A stretch of 64,000 bases of DNA. It comes from Bosea beijingensis (lineage in GTDB: Bacteria > Pseudomonadota > Alphaproteobacteria > Rhizobiales > Beijerinckiaceae). Shown here one piece after another: positions 9,157 to 17,963 of the stretch (the first letter of the stretch is position 1; each line of letters starts with the position of its first letter). The notes under the pieces are model-generated. The model saw only the letters and a list, made by a program, of their open reading frames with translations. It had not been told where the DNA came from and made no database searches. The translations under genes and the position numbers were made by a program. Location of the stretch: NCBI RefSeq assembly GCF_030758975.1, contig NZ_CP132359.1, forward strand, positions 4,664,505 to 4,728,504, in the 5' to 3' direction.

Positions 9157-10149
9157 ATGTTCAGCGATCTCCAGTCCCAATCCGGCATCATCTGGGCCTA
9201 TCGCTTCGACGCTGACGGAGAGCCCGCGCGCATTCCGCGCGATGAGATGCCGGACCTCGTTCCCACCGAGGGTTTCGTCTGGCTGCATCTCGATCTCGTC
9301 CACACCCGGGCGCAGAGCTGGATCGCCGAGCAGGACCTGCCGGATGCGACGCAGGAAGCTTTCCTGTCGCATGAGCCCCACCAGCGGCTCGACCATTCCG
9401 CCAATCTCGCCTGGGGCGTCTCGCACGACCTGATCCGCGATATCGCCGACAAATCCGAGGATGTCGGCGCGCTCCGCTGGGTCATCGGCGAGAGCTTCCT
9501 GCTGACCGGGCGGCGCGAGGCCCTGCATTCGATCCGCATGACCGCCGAGGCGCTCGATCGCGGCGAGCCTGCCGCGAGCCCGGCCGGGCTTTTCGAGCAG
9601 ATCATCGAATACATCATCGACGACGTCACCGATGCCGTGGTGCGCCTCGTCGACGAGACCGACAGCGTCGAGGACCATATCCTGCTCGACCGCCTGCATG
9701 ACGGGCCGCAGCGCGTCGGCGTGGTCCGGCGCACGGCGGTGCGGCTGCATCGCCAGCTCAGCGGCCTGCATGTCCTGTTCCGCCGCTTCGCCGAGACGCA
9801 ATCGGGCCGCAGCGCACCCGATGACGTCAAGGCGGCGGCGACGCGATTGCTTCAGCGCGTCGACGGCCTGCATCACGACGTCCAGTCGGTGCAGGACCGG
9901 GCGCGGCTCCTGCAGGACGAAATCGCCGCCCGCTCGGCCAGTCGCACCAATCGGCAGCTCTATGTGCTCTCGCTGCTGACGGCGCTGTTCCTGCCCGCGA
10001 CCTTCATCACCGGCCTGTTCGGAATCAATGTGAAGGGCCTGCCCTGGGTGGAATCGGAGGCCGGCGCCGTCTTCGTGGCTCTGACCTGCATCGCCGCCGC
10101 CCTGCTGACTCTTGTCCTGCTCCGGCGCCGGGGCGTGATCGGAAGCTGA
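9157..10149 (+). CDS. CorA/ZntB family divalent cation transporter
   Basis: A 330-residue protein with the CorA layout: a long cytosolic alpha/beta and helical funnel region, then two C-terminal transmembrane helices (about residues 265-290 and 300-322). The pore motif after TM1 reads FGINVKGLPW, that is GIN in place of the GMN of magnesium-transporting CorA. GIN is common among ZntB-type members, so zinc or other cation transport is the better guess. It stands alone between the lysozymes and ivd. Confidence 0.88.
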   Translation: MFSDLQSQSGIIWAYRFDADGEPARIPRDEMPDLVPTEGFVWLHLDLVHTRAQSWIAEQDLPDATQEAFLSHEPHQRLDHSANLAWGVSHDLIRDIADKSEDVGALRWVIGESFLLTGRREALHSIRMTAEALDRGEPAASPAGLFEQIIEYIIDDVTDAVVRLVDETDSVEDHILLDRLHDGPQRVGVVRRTAVRLHRQLSGLHVLFRRFAETQSGRSAPDDVKAAATRLLQRVDGLHHDVQSVQDRARLLQDEIAARSASRTNRQLYVLSLLTALFLPATFITGLFGINVKGLPWVESEAGAVFVALTCIAAALLTLVLLRRRGVIGS

Positions 10150-10266
10150 AGGCGCGGCGCCGACGCCAAGACGCGCCGGGCGCGGCTGCGCGCTGACGCT
10201 CCTGCCATGTCCGGCTATAACGGAGGCAAGGGAGCTCCGCTCCGAACGATCTGCCGGGAGGACACC

Positions 10267-11439
10267 ATGCTCGCCAACGCGCCGCGCCCGTTCAATTTCG
10301 ACCTCGGCGAGACCGCCGACGCGATCCGTGACACCGTCCATGCTTTCGCGCAGGAGAAGATCGCGCCGCGCGCCGAGGAGATCGACAAGACCAATCAGTT
10401 CCCGCGCGATCTTTGGCCGGAAATGGGCGCGCTCGGCCTGCACGGCATGACGGTCGAGGAGGAATATGGCGGCACCGGCCTCGGCTATCTCGAGCATTGC
10501 ATCGCGGTCGAGGAGGTCTCGCGCGCCTCGGCCTCGGTCGGCCTCTCCTACGGCGCCCATTCGAATCTCTGCGTCAACCAGATCAGCCGCAACGGCAACG
10601 AGGCGCAGAAGCGGAAATACCTGCCGAAGCTGATCTCCGGCGAGCATGTCGGCGCGCTCGCCATGTCCGAGCCGGGCTCGGGCTCCGACGTCGTCTCGAT
10701 GCGCACCCGCGCCGACAAGAAGGGCGACCGCTACGTCCTCAACGGCAACAAGATGTGGATCACCAACGGCCCGATCGCCGAGACATTGGTGGTCTACGCC
10801 AAGACCGATCCGGAAGCCGGCCCGCGTGGCATCACCGCCTTCCTGATCGAGAAGGGCATGAAGGGTTTCTCGACCCACCAGAAGCTCGACAAGCTCGGCA
10901 TGCGCGGCTCCGATACCTGCGAGCTCGTCTTCCAGGATTGCGAAGTGCCGGAGGAGAACGTGCTCGGCACGGTCGGGCGCGGCGTCAACGTGCTGATGTC
11001 CGGCCTCGACTATGAGCGCGTCGTGCTGGCGGCCGGCCCGCTCGGCATCATGCAGGCGGCGCTCGACGTGGTCATGCCCTATGTCCATGAGCGAAAGCAG
11101 TTCGGCCAGTCGATCGGCGAATTCCAACTCGTCCAGGGCAAGGTCGCCGACATGTATGTCGCGATGAATTCCTGCCGCGCCTATGTCTATGCCGTCGCCA
11201 AGGCCTGCGACCGCGGCGAGACCACGCGCGAGGACGCCGCCGGCGCCATCCTGATCGCGGCGGAGAAGGCGACGCAGGTCGCGCTCGACGCGATCCAGCT
11301 TTTGGGCGGCAACGGCTATATCAACGACTACCCCACCGGTCGCCTGCTGCGCGACGCCAAGCTCTACGAGATCGGCGCCGGCACCAGCGAAATCCGGCGG
11401 ATGCTGATCGGCCGGGAGCTGTTCAACAAGACGAAGTGA
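10267..11439 (+). CDS. ivd: Isovaleryl-CoA dehydrogenase
   Basis: A 390-residue FAD-dependent acyl-CoA dehydrogenase that oxidises isovaleryl-CoA to 3-methylcrotonyl-CoA in leucine catabolism. Flavin/substrate motifs [14 protein letters not shown] and the C-terminal [32 protein letters not shown] segment are visible. The Glu in [13 protein letters not shown] matches the position of the IVD-specific catalytic base, unlike short-chain ACADs whose base sits near the C-terminus. ATG 10267 is used, with GGGAGG upstream. The product is the substrate of MCC, whose beta subunit is encoded at 3470-5077. Confidence 0.94.
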   Translation: MLANAPRPFNFDLGETADAIRDTVHAFAQEKIAPRAEEIDKTNQFPRDLWPEMGALGLHGMTVEEEYGGTGLGYLEHCIAVEEVSRASASVGLSYGAHSNLCVNQISRNGNEAQKRKYLPKLISGEHVGALAMSEPGSGSDVVSMRTRADKKGDRYVLNGNKMWITNGPIAETLVVYAKTDPEAGPRGITAFLIEKGMKGFSTHQKLDKLGMRGSDTCELVFQDCEVPEENVLGTVGRGVNVLMSGLDYERVVLAAGPLGIMQAALDVVMPYVHERKQFGQSIGEFQLVQGKVADMYVAMNSCRAYVYAVAKACDRGETTREDAAGAILIAAEKATQVALDAIQLLGGNGYINDYPTGRLLRDAKLYEIGAGTSEIRRMLIGRELFNKTK

Positions 11440-11453
11440 GGCTAGAGGGCGTC

Positions 11454-11972
11454 ATGCCTCTCTACTTCGCTTACGGCCTCAACATGGACCCGGTCGGGAT
11501 GGCGCAGCGCTGCCCGAAGGCGCAGCCGCTCGGTCCGGCGCGCCTGCCCCGGCACCGCTTCATCGTCACGCGCGACGGCTACGCTTCGGTGATCCGCGAT
11601 CCGCGCGAGGAGGTCCATGGCGTGCTCTGGGACTGCTCGCTCAGCGACATGCGCGTCCTCGACAAATTCGAGGAACTGGCGAGCGGGCTCTACGTGAAGA
11701 TCAATCAGCCGGTGATCGTACCGGGCGGCGCCAAACGCGCGCTGATCTATATCGGCCGCTCCGGCGATCCCGGGCGAGCAAGGCCGGGCTACATGGAAAC
11801 CGTCATCGCCGGAGCGAAACATTTCGGCCTGCCAGAGGCTTACATCGCCGGCCTGAATCGGTTTCTGACCAAGCCTTCCCTCGACTTGAAGAGCTTGAAT
11901 CAGGATGAGAGCGGCCCATTGCCGCCCGGCCCGGTAAAGGGTGTGAGGCCAAGAGCATTAGCGCCCAAATAG
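11454..11972 (+). CDS. Gamma-glutamylcyclotransferase-like protein
   Basis: A 172-residue protein of the GGCT/AIG2-like fold. The substrate loop YFAYGLNM is at the N-terminus and the candidate catalytic Glu is in LDKFEELASGLY. Such enzymes release 5-oxoproline from gamma-glutamyl amines or peptides, but the substrate here is unknown. ATG 11454 follows AGAGGG. It starts 14 bp after the ivd stop, so the two are probably co-transcribed. A terminator follows. Confidence 0.8.
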   Translation: MPLYFAYGLNMDPVGMAQRCPKAQPLGPARLPRHRFIVTRDGYASVIRDPREEVHGVLWDCSLSDMRVLDKFEELASGLYVKINQPVIVPGGAKRALIYIGRSGDPGRARPGYMETVIAGAKHFGLPEAYIAGLNRFLTKPSLDLKSLNQDESGPLPPGPVKGVRPRALAPK

Positions 11973-11984
11973 CCCGGCAACGAA

Positions 11985-12012
11985 AAAGGGCCGCTCGCGC
12001 GGCCCTTTCCTT
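11985..12012. terminator. Bidirectional terminator between convergent genes
   Basis: A 10-bp stem AAAGGGCCGC (11985-11994)/GCGGCCCTTT (11999-12008) with a 4-nt loop, A-rich on the left and T-rich on the right. It lies between the stops of the plus-strand GGCT-like gene and the minus-strand ABC exporter, so it can serve both. Confidence 0.85.
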
Positions 12013-12033
12013 GTTCGCGGAAGCCAGCGGCGA

Positions 12034-13833
12034 TTATGCCGCCAGCCCCTTGGCCAGCTCGCTGACCTGCTTCTCGAACAGCGCGCGATAGGCGCCGTCC
12101 TTGCGGGTGAGCAGGGCCTCGTGCGGGCCTTCCTCGATCACCCGGCCGCGATCGAAGACCAGGATGCGGTCCATGGCCCGCACCGTCGAGAGACGATGCG
12201 CGATCACGATCGTGGTGCGGCCTTCCATCAGGCGCTCGATCGCTTGCTGGATCAGCGCTTCCGATTCCGAATCGAGGCTGGAAGTCGCCTCGTCCAGGAT
12301 CAGGATCGGCGCATCGGCCAGGAAGGCGCGGGCCAGCGCGACGCGCTGGCGCTCGCCGCCCGAGAGCTTGATGCCGCGCTCGCCCACGAGCGTGGCGTAG
12401 CCCTTGGGCAGGCGCATGATGAACTCATGCGCGTTGGCGAGCTTCGCCGCCTGCTCGACCTGCGCCAGGCTCGCGCCCGGCCGGCCATAGGCGATGTTCT
12501 CCGCCAGCGAGCGGTGGAACAGCACCGGCTCCTGCTGCACGATCGCGATCTGCTGGCGCAAGGACGCCTGCGTGACATCGGCGATATCCTGCCCGTCGAT
12601 CGCGATGCGGCCCGAAGTGACGTCGTAGAGCCGCTGCACCAGCTTGACGAAGGTCGTCTTGCCGGAGCCCGAGCGGCCGACGAGGCCGACCTTCTCGCCG
12701 CCACGGATGGCCAACGAGAAATCGCGATAGAGCGGGTCGGCATGGCCTCCATAGTGGAAGGTCACGTCCTCGAAGGCGATCTCGCCCGCCGTCACGCCCA
12801 TGTCCACCGCGCCCTTCCGGTCCGGCACGCCATAGGGAAGGTCGTGCATCCAGACGAGTTCCTCCATGTCGTTGACCGAGCGCTGCAGGTTGTGGACGTG
12901 CTGGCCGACATCGCGCAGATAGCCATGCACCACCGCATAGGCCGTCAGCACGAAGGCGACATCGCCGGGCGAGGCCTGCCCGTTCGCCCAGAGCCAGATC
13001 ACCAGGCCGATCACCGCCGCGCGCAGGAAGAGCAGCACGATGTTCTGGCCGGTGCCCGACCAGGTGCCGCGAATCCAGGCACGGCTCGTCCTGAGGCTCC
13101 ACTTCGACACGACGATCGCGAGCCGCAGGTCCTCGCGCGCCTCGCCGCCATAGGCCTTCACCACCGGGTTGCAGGTGATGGCATCGGCCAACGCGCCGCC
13201 GAGCCGCGTGTCCCAGGCATTGCCCAGCCGCGCCGCCGGCGCGACGAAGCGCAGCGAGAGCGCCAGCGTCAGCCCGATATAGGCCACCGCGCCCAAGGCC
13301 ACGACGAGCCCCATCGCCGGCCAGTGCCAGGCCAGCACCGCCGTCATGCCGAGCAGAATGACCAGCGACGGTAGCAGCGCGATCAGGATCGTGTCGGTCA
13401 GCAGGTCGAGCGCCCACATGCCGCGCGTGATCTTACGCACCGTCGAGCCCGCGAAATTATTCGCGTGCCAATCGGTCGAGAAGCGCTGCAGGCGTGCGAA
13501 AGCCTCCTGCGAGACGTCGCTCATCGTGCGCAGCGTCATCGTGGTCAGGCCGGCGAAGGCGAAATGCCGCCCGATCACCATGATGGCGGCGAGCACCATC
13601 ATTGCACCGAGCGCCCAGAGCGCCGCTTCCGCGCCGCCGGCGCTGATACCACTCGACACCGCATCGACGAGGCGGCCGGCATAGACCGGCGTGAACAGCT
13701 CGGCGAGTGTCGCGGCTATGGTGACGCCGGCAACCCAGGCGACCTGCTTGGGCTGGCGCGCCCAATGCTTGAAAGTGAAGCCGAGAACGGCCCGGAACGG
13801 CTCCCGCCGCCCGGTTTGAGTATCGTGAGACAT
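12034..13833 (-). CDS. ABC transporter, fused permease and ATPase
   Basis: A 599-residue half-transporter of the exporter (MsbA/multidrug/lipid) type. Residues about 20-320 form the six-helix transmembrane domain. The nucleotide-binding domain shows Walker A GRSGSGKTT, Q-loop IVQQEPVLF, signature LSGGERQR, Walker B ILILDEAT and H-loop IAHRLST. It should act as a homodimer in the inner membrane. No partner gene or hint of substrate is adjacent. Confidence 0.9.
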   Translation of the reverse strand: MSHDTQTGRREPFRAVLGFTFKHWARQPKQVAWVAGVTIAATLAELFTPVYAGRLVDAVSSGISAGGAEAALWALGAMMVLAAIMVIGRHFAFAGLTTMTLRTMSDVSQEAFARLQRFSTDWHANNFAGSTVRKITRGMWALDLLTDTILIALLPSLVILLGMTAVLAWHWPAMGLVVALGAVAYIGLTLALSLRFVAPAARLGNAWDTRLGGALADAITCNPVVKAYGGEAREDLRLAIVVSKWSLRTSRAWIRGTWSGTGQNIVLLFLRAAVIGLVIWLWANGQASPGDVAFVLTAYAVVHGYLRDVGQHVHNLQRSVNDMEELVWMHDLPYGVPDRKGAVDMGVTAGEIAFEDVTFHYGGHADPLYRDFSLAIRGGEKVGLVGRSGSGKTTFVKLVQRLYDVTSGRIAIDGQDIADVTQASLRQQIAIVQQEPVLFHRSLAENIAYGRPGASLAQVEQAAKLANAHEFIMRLPKGYATLVGERGIKLSGGERQRVALARAFLADAPILILDEATSSLDSESEALIQQAIERLMEGRTTIVIAHRLSTVRAMDRILVFDRGRVIEEGPHEALLTRKDGAYRALFEKQVSELAKGLAA

Positions 13834-14157
13834 AGCGTCATTCGGCGCCGAGACGGCCGCCGACTCCGAAATCAGGCGAAGACGACGACGCGCGCCGGCT
13901 TCGGCAATGAAAGATAGAAGTTGGAAAAAGGCTCAGGAGGCTACCCGGAGGTGGGCCTCGTGCGAGACCGACCTAGTGCCGGGTTGGTCGCATGGGAGTG
14001 GCTGCGATGTTGATGAATTTCATTCAGCCCTCCCTTTCTTGAGTTGGAGCCAAGGCAAAGGAAGATGCCTGATGTTTAAGCAGCGCGCAAGCCTGCCTCT
14101 CATGCAATGGCTGCACGGAGCATCTTCGCCCAATTCAAGGCAGAGTTGTGCGCCGGC
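13834..14157. other. Intergenic region without recognised gene
   Basis: A 324-bp gap upstream of the minus-strand ABC exporter and downstream of the small membrane protein gene. Its only ORFs have no recognisable content and do not look coding. It is somewhat less GC-rich around 13990-14100 than its surroundings. It should hold the exporter promoter. I found no convincing hairpin, tRNA or riboswitch. Confidence 0.5.
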
Positions 14158-14331
14158 TTACCAGAACAGCGCCACGAGCCGCGCTGCGATCACCAGCAGG
14201 AAGGCCGCGATGATCGTGCCTAGCACCTGCTGGCGCTTGGCGTGATTGGGCCAGCGCCGTGCCAGCAGCCGGCCCAGCGGCTTGCGGAAGACGAAAGCCG
14301 CGACCAGCAGAACGATGACGTAATGGGACAA
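14158..14331 (-). CDS. Small two-helix membrane protein (57 residues)
   Basis: Translation from TTG 14331 to TAA at 14158-14160 gives two hydrophobic segments (YVIVLLVAAFVF and VLGTIIAAFLLVIAARLVAL) around a basic loop RPLARRWPNHAKRQQ-like (exact loop LGRLLARRWPNHAKRQ). The start lies only 9 nt after the rhodanese stop, so translational coupling is likely. A possible inner-membrane protein of unknown role. TTG is the only reasonable start. Confidence 0.65.
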   Translation of the reverse strand: MSHYVIVLLVAAFVFRKPLGRLLARRWPNHAKRQQVLGTIIAAFLLVIAARLVALFW

Positions 14332-14340
14332 GGTCGGGCC

Positions 14341-14760
14341 TTAAGCCTTCTTGTCGGCGGGGGGAGTATCGACCGGCGCACCCGCCTTCTTCCAGGCGCC
14401 GAAGCCGCCGGCCACATGCGCGACCGGCTTCAGGCCCATCTCCTGCGCCGCCTGCGCGGCCAAGGCCGAGCGCCAGCCGCCGCCGCAGAAGAAGACGAAG
14501 CGCTTGTCCTGCTGGAAGACCGGCTTGGCATAGGGACTTTCCGGATCGATCCAGAATTCGAGCATGCCGCGCGGGCAGTGGAAGGCGCCGGGCATCTGCC
14601 CTTCCCGCTCCAGCTCGCGCGGGTCGCGCAGATCGACGAAGACCACCTCGTCGCTGCCATGGAGCGCCTGCGCCTGTTCGATCGACAAGGTCTCGATCCG
14701 GCTCTCGGCCTCCGCGACCAGCGCCTTGTAGCCCTTGGTGATGGTCTGCGGCACGATCAT
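14341..14760 (-). CDS. Rhodanese-domain sulfurtransferase
   Basis: A 139-residue single-domain rhodanese. The active-site loop CGGGWRS holds the persulfide-carrying Cys, preceded by VFVDLRDPRE (the DxR strand) and followed by a C-terminal VAHVAGGFGAWKKAG. ATG 14760 is chosen because GGGAGG lies just upstream; the frame extends further but without a ribosome site. It probably forms an operon with the 57-residue membrane protein downstream. Confidence 0.88.
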   Translation of the reverse strand: MIVPQTITKGYKALVAEAESRIETLSIEQAQALHGSDEVVFVDLRDPRELEREGQMPGAFHCPRGMLEFWIDPESPYAKPVFQQDKRFVFFCGGGWRSALAAQAAQEMGLKPVAHVAGGFGAWKKAGAPVDTPPADKKA

Positions 14761-14887
14761 GCCCTCCCCGATTCCGGCCGCACCGTGGCGGCTCGCCAGC
14801 GCAGCGTCAATGCTGCCGCCTTGCCGCGACGGCGGATGGCGCAGAAGCTGCTTGCCTGAGCCACGGGCGAAATGGCAGAGCGGCGGC

Positions 14888-15580
14888 ATGTTCGGCTTCA
14901 GCAATCTCGATCTGATCGCCCTGGCGTTCTTCACCCTGTCCTGGCTCGGCTACCATTATGTGGTCGAGATGGGTCCCTATGCCGTGCGCACCCTGAACAT
15001 GCGGATGAACCTGCGTCGTGCGCGCTGGATCCGCGAATCGGCGGCACGCGAGGTCCGGATCGTCGATACCCAGGTCATGGGCGGCCTGCAGAACGGCACC
15101 GCCTTCTTCGCCTCGACCTCGCTGCTGGCGATCGGCGGCACGCTCGCTCTGCTCAACGCCACGGACCGCGCCGTCGCGATCTTCGGCGACCTGCCCTTCG
15201 TGCCGGTGACCCTGCGCTCCGTCTGGGAGCTGAAGATCATCGGGCTCGTCGCCATCTTCGGCTACGCCTTCTTCAAATTCGCCTGGAGCTACCGGCTGTT
15301 CAACTACTGCGTCATCCTGCTCGGCGCCCTCCCCCCGTTCGACAGCAAGGACGAGCGCGCGATGGCCCATGCCGTGCATGAGACGATCGAGATGAACATC
15401 GCCGCCGGCCGGCATTTCAACCGCGGCCAGCGTGCCTTCTTCTTCGCGCTCGCCTATCTCGGCTGGTTCCTCGGCCCGGTCAGCTTCATCGGCTTCACCG
15501 GTGCCGTGCTGGTCGCGATGTACCGGCGCCAGTTCGCCTCCGACGCGACGCGCGTCTTCAACCATCCGGGCCAATCATGA
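14888..15580 (+). CDS. DUF599 integral membrane protein
   Basis: A 230-residue protein with four hydrophobic segments (about residues 6-24, 68-90, 105-135 and 178-210). The N-terminal LDLIALAFFTLSWLGYH, the middle LRSVWELKIIGLVAIFGYAFFKFAWSYRLFNY and the late FNRGQRAFFFALAYLGWF blocks are those of the DUF599 family. Function is unknown. ATG 14888 is used. Its last codon overlaps the next gene by ATGA, so they are translationally coupled. Confidence 0.85.
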   Translation: MFGFSNLDLIALAFFTLSWLGYHYVVEMGPYAVRTLNMRMNLRRARWIRESAAREVRIVDTQVMGGLQNGTAFFASTSLLAIGGTLALLNATDRAVAIFGDLPFVPVTLRSVWELKIIGLVAIFGYAFFKFAWSYRLFNYCVILLGALPPFDSKDERAMAHAVHETIEMNIAAGRHFNRGQRAFFFALAYLGWFLGPVSFIGFTGAVLVAMYRRQFASDATRVFNHPGQS

Positions 15581-15843
15581 GCATCGAACCCGAGGCGATC
15601 GAGACCGCGATCCTAGACCTGCTGGCCCAGCGCGAGGCGGGCCTGACGATCTCGCCGATGGATGTCGCCCGCCGCCTCGGCGGCGATCATCCGGATGGCT
15701 GGGGTCCATTGATGCAGCCGGTTCGCCGCGCCGCCGTGAAGCTGATGAAGGAGGGCCGGCTCGTCATCACCCGCAAGGGCCGGCCGGTCGATCCCGACGA
15801 CTTTCGCGGCGTCTATCGGCTCGTCCTGCCGGCAGCGGCCTGA
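15577..15843 (+). CDS. DUF3253 domain protein
   Basis: An 88-residue protein of the DUF3253 type: a compact winged-helix-like sequence with ISPMDVARRLGGDHPDGW and a basic beta wing LVITRKGRPVDP. The fold suggests nucleic acid binding, but no function is established. It overlaps the DUF599 gene by 4 bp (ATGA) and abuts the convergent ydcF-like gene. Confidence 0.8.
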   Translation: MSIEPEAIETAILDLLAQREAGLTISPMDVARRLGGDHPDGWGPLMQPVRRAAVKLMKEGRLVITRKGRPVDPDDFRGVYRLVLPAAA

Positions 15844-16632
15844 TTACGGCGCCGGGAAGAGCTCGTCCGTATAGCCGGCGAGCCGGTAGGCCACGAGCCC
15901 GACCCATTCCTTGAAACCGTTATCGGCGATTTCGAGCGCGCGTGGCGCCCGGCTATAGGGCCGGATGAAGTCGCTCGGGTCGCCGCTCGACCAGAAATCG
16001 ACCGGGAAAGCCTCGACCGCGAACCCGGCCTTGCGGAAGACGCCGATCGAGCGCGGCATGTGCCAGGCCGAGGTCACCAGAAGCCAGCGCTCGCCGGGCT
16101 TGGGATCGACAAGCTTGCGCGTGAAGGCGGCGTTTTCGCGGGTATTGCGCGACTTGTCTTCCAGAATGAGCCGGGCGGGGTCGAGCCCCAGTCCTTCGAG
16201 CAGCAGCTTGGCGCCGTCCGCTTCCGTGACGGTCGTTTCCGAGATCAGGTTGGCCGCGCCACCGGTGAAGACGACCTTCGCCTGCGGATGCAATCGTGCC
16301 AGTTCCACCGCCTTGGTCATCCGCGTCGCCGAGGAATTCATCGCGACATCGCCGCGCGCCATGCCGATGGCGCCGCCGAGCACGACGATGCCGGTCACCG
16401 GTCCCTTGCTGGCATCCTGCTGCGGAAACCGATCCTCCAGCGGTCGCAGCACGATGCGCGGCAGCGGGCTGAAAGCCATCAGGCCAAGCGCGACGAGCGA
16501 GACCAGTCCGATCCAGCGCGCTGGCCGGGCGAAGCGCGTGAAAGCCAGCAACCCCGAAAGCCCCGCGAGCAGGATCGCGAAGTTCACCGGCGACAGGACG
16601 AACCAGACGACCTTGGACAGAACGAAGAACAT
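15844..16632 (-). CDS. YdcF/ElyC-type DUF218 membrane protein
   Basis: A 262-residue protein. Two N-terminal transmembrane segments (about residues 5-25 and 36-55) are followed by a DUF218 domain: GIVVLGGAIGM, VVFTGGAA, a DxxSRNTRENA block (EDKSRNTRENAAF) and VTSAWHMPRSIGVFRKAGF. The ElyC/SanA branch of this family is linked to envelope and undecaprenyl-phosphate homeostasis. Its stop codon directly abuts that of the DUF3253 gene. Confidence 0.88.
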   Translation of the reverse strand: MFFVLSKVVWFVLSPVNFAILLAGLSGLLAFTRFARPARWIGLVSLVALGLMAFSPLPRIVLRPLEDRFPQQDASKGPVTGIVVLGGAIGMARGDVAMNSSATRMTKAVELARLHPQAKVVFTGGAANLISETTVTEADGAKLLLEGLGLDPARLILEDKSRNTRENAAFTRKLVDPKPGERWLLVTSAWHMPRSIGVFRKAGFAVEAFPVDFWSSGDPSDFIRPYSRAPRALEIADNGFKEWVGLVAYRLAGYTDELFPAP

Positions 16633-16737
16633 CGGAATCCCGAACGGAAGAAGTGTCGCTCAAGACCTACCGGCAAATGCTGACAGCTTTCTGAACCGGA
16701 GCATGCGGAAAGCGCGCACAGGGAGCGGCGAGCGTGC

Positions 16738-17244
16738 TCAGCGAATGATCTGCGGGGGCGACTGCGGGCGCCGTCCGGCCGCCTGCGGCAGGGCTTTCGC
16801 AAGCTCGATCGCGCGGCCGGCGACCTCGCGCAACTCGCAGCCTGCCTGCCGTCCGGCCTGCAATGCCTCACGCTGGGTCGCCCCGTAGAAGGCACATTTC
16901 TGGGTGACGTAAGCTTCCCAGGCGAGCTGCAGCGCCGCAAGCCGGCTGCGCTGGCCGGAGTCGAGCGCACGCCCCGTAACCTGCAGCGCAAGCGTCAGGC
17001 GCTCGCGCCAAGCCGCCTCCTCGCGCCGGGCGCAGGCGGCTTCCGCCCCGCGCGGATCGTTGCTGGCGGCGCGCACGCAGGCGACCGCCACCGTGCCGAT
17101 GCAGGCGGATGGTGAAGAGCCGGCATCTCGCAAGCAACCGGAGAGCGACGCAAGATCGGTCCGCAGCGTGGGTGAAGTCTGTGCAACCGCCGGCGCGGCC
17201 GCAGCAAGGCTGCACAGAAGCAGGATCGTCCGAAAAGCGCTCAT
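16738..17244 (-). CDS. LprI-like (DUF1311) secreted protein
   Basis: A 168-residue protein with a Sec signal peptide (ending AVAQ). The mature part has Cys-rich helical repeats, with AACARREEAAWRERL and the LAALQLAWEAYVTQKCAFY segment that marks the LprI/DUF1311 family. Some members inhibit lysozyme; the activity of this one is not known. Two secreted GH25 lysozyme genes lie 8-10 kb away. Predicted periplasmic. Confidence 0.8.
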   Translation of the reverse strand: MSAFRTILLLCSLAAAAPAVAQTSPTLRTDLASLSGCLRDAGSSPSACIGTVAVACVRAASNDPRGAEAACARREEAAWRERLTLALQVTGRALDSGQRSRLAALQLAWEAYVTQKCAFYGATQREALQAGRQAGCELREVAGRAIELAKALPQAAGRRPQSPPQIIR

Positions 17245-17294
17245 GCCGCCATCATGCCAGCGACAGCGCTTCGATCAAGCGCCGCGTCGCGACC

Positions 17295-17915
17295 TCACGC
17301 GATCGGCAACGGCAGCGCCGCCTGCGCCGCCGGCCGCGCGAAGAGCGTCTCGTACCAGCGCTGGACGCGCGGCCGCGCGATCCGCTCGACCGGCATGTTG
17401 AGCCAGCGATGCACGCCGCAGCCGACCGCGATGTCGGCCATGCCGAAGCGCTCTCCGGCCAGGAAGGGCCGATCCGCCAGTTGGGCCTCGAGAATCGTCA
17501 TCAGCGCCTCGGCCCGACCGATCCCGTCGGCGATCACCTTGGGATCGGTGAAGGCCGGCACCTTGCGCACCACGCCCCAGAGCACCGGCGCCAGTGCCGG
17601 CTGCAACTCCGACTGCATCCAGTCGATCCAGCGATCGGCCGGAGCGCGCCGGACCGGGTCCTCCTCCCAGAGCCCGCCCGAGGCATAGCGAGCGGCGAGA
17701 TAGCGCAGGATGCTGCTCGACTCCCAGAGGACGAGTTCCCCGTCGCGCAACACCGGAATCTGCCGGTTCGGGTTCATCGCCACGAATTCGGGCGTATCGA
17801 GCCCGCCGAAAGGCCCGCCGACATCGATGCGCTCGAAGGCCTGCCCGGCCTCGCCGGCGGCCCAGACCACTTTCTGGACGTTGATCGAGCTCAACCGGCC
17901 CCAGATCGTCAACAT
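17295..17915 (-). CDS. Glutathione S-transferase family protein
   Basis: A 206-residue cytosolic GST-like protein. The thioredoxin-fold N-terminus has NPNRQIPVLRDGELVLWESSSILRYLA, with the cis-Pro and the ESS glutathione-binding pair. The helical C-terminal domain contains LAGERFGMADIAVG, the N-capping box. The position of the catalytic Ser/Cys (GRLSSINVQK) points to a Ser or Cys-type bacterial class. It lies 48 bp downstream of pccA on the same strand and may share its transcript. Confidence 0.88.
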   Translation of the reverse strand: MLTIWGRLSSINVQKVVWAAGEAGQAFERIDVGGPFGGLDTPEFVAMNPNRQIPVLRDGELVLWESSSILRYLAARYASGGLWEEDPVRRAPADRWIDWMQSELQPALAPVLWGVVRKVPAFTDPKVIADGIGRAEALMTILEAQLADRPFLAGERFGMADIAVGCGVHRWLNMPVERIARPRVQRWYETLFARPAAQAALPLPIA

Positions 17916-17963
17916 GACATGTTCCTCAATCGCTCCGCCCCGCCCGATGGCCGGACGGTATCC

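Noticed and set aside
9091..11127. 678-codon open frame on the minus strand
   Set aside because: It is antisense to ivd and the CorA-like gene, both of which have clear families. Composition is that of a shadow frame.
13907..14245. 112-codon open frame in the gap near the ABC exporter
   Set aside because: No family signal, no convincing ribosome site and partial overlap with the small membrane protein gene on the other strand.
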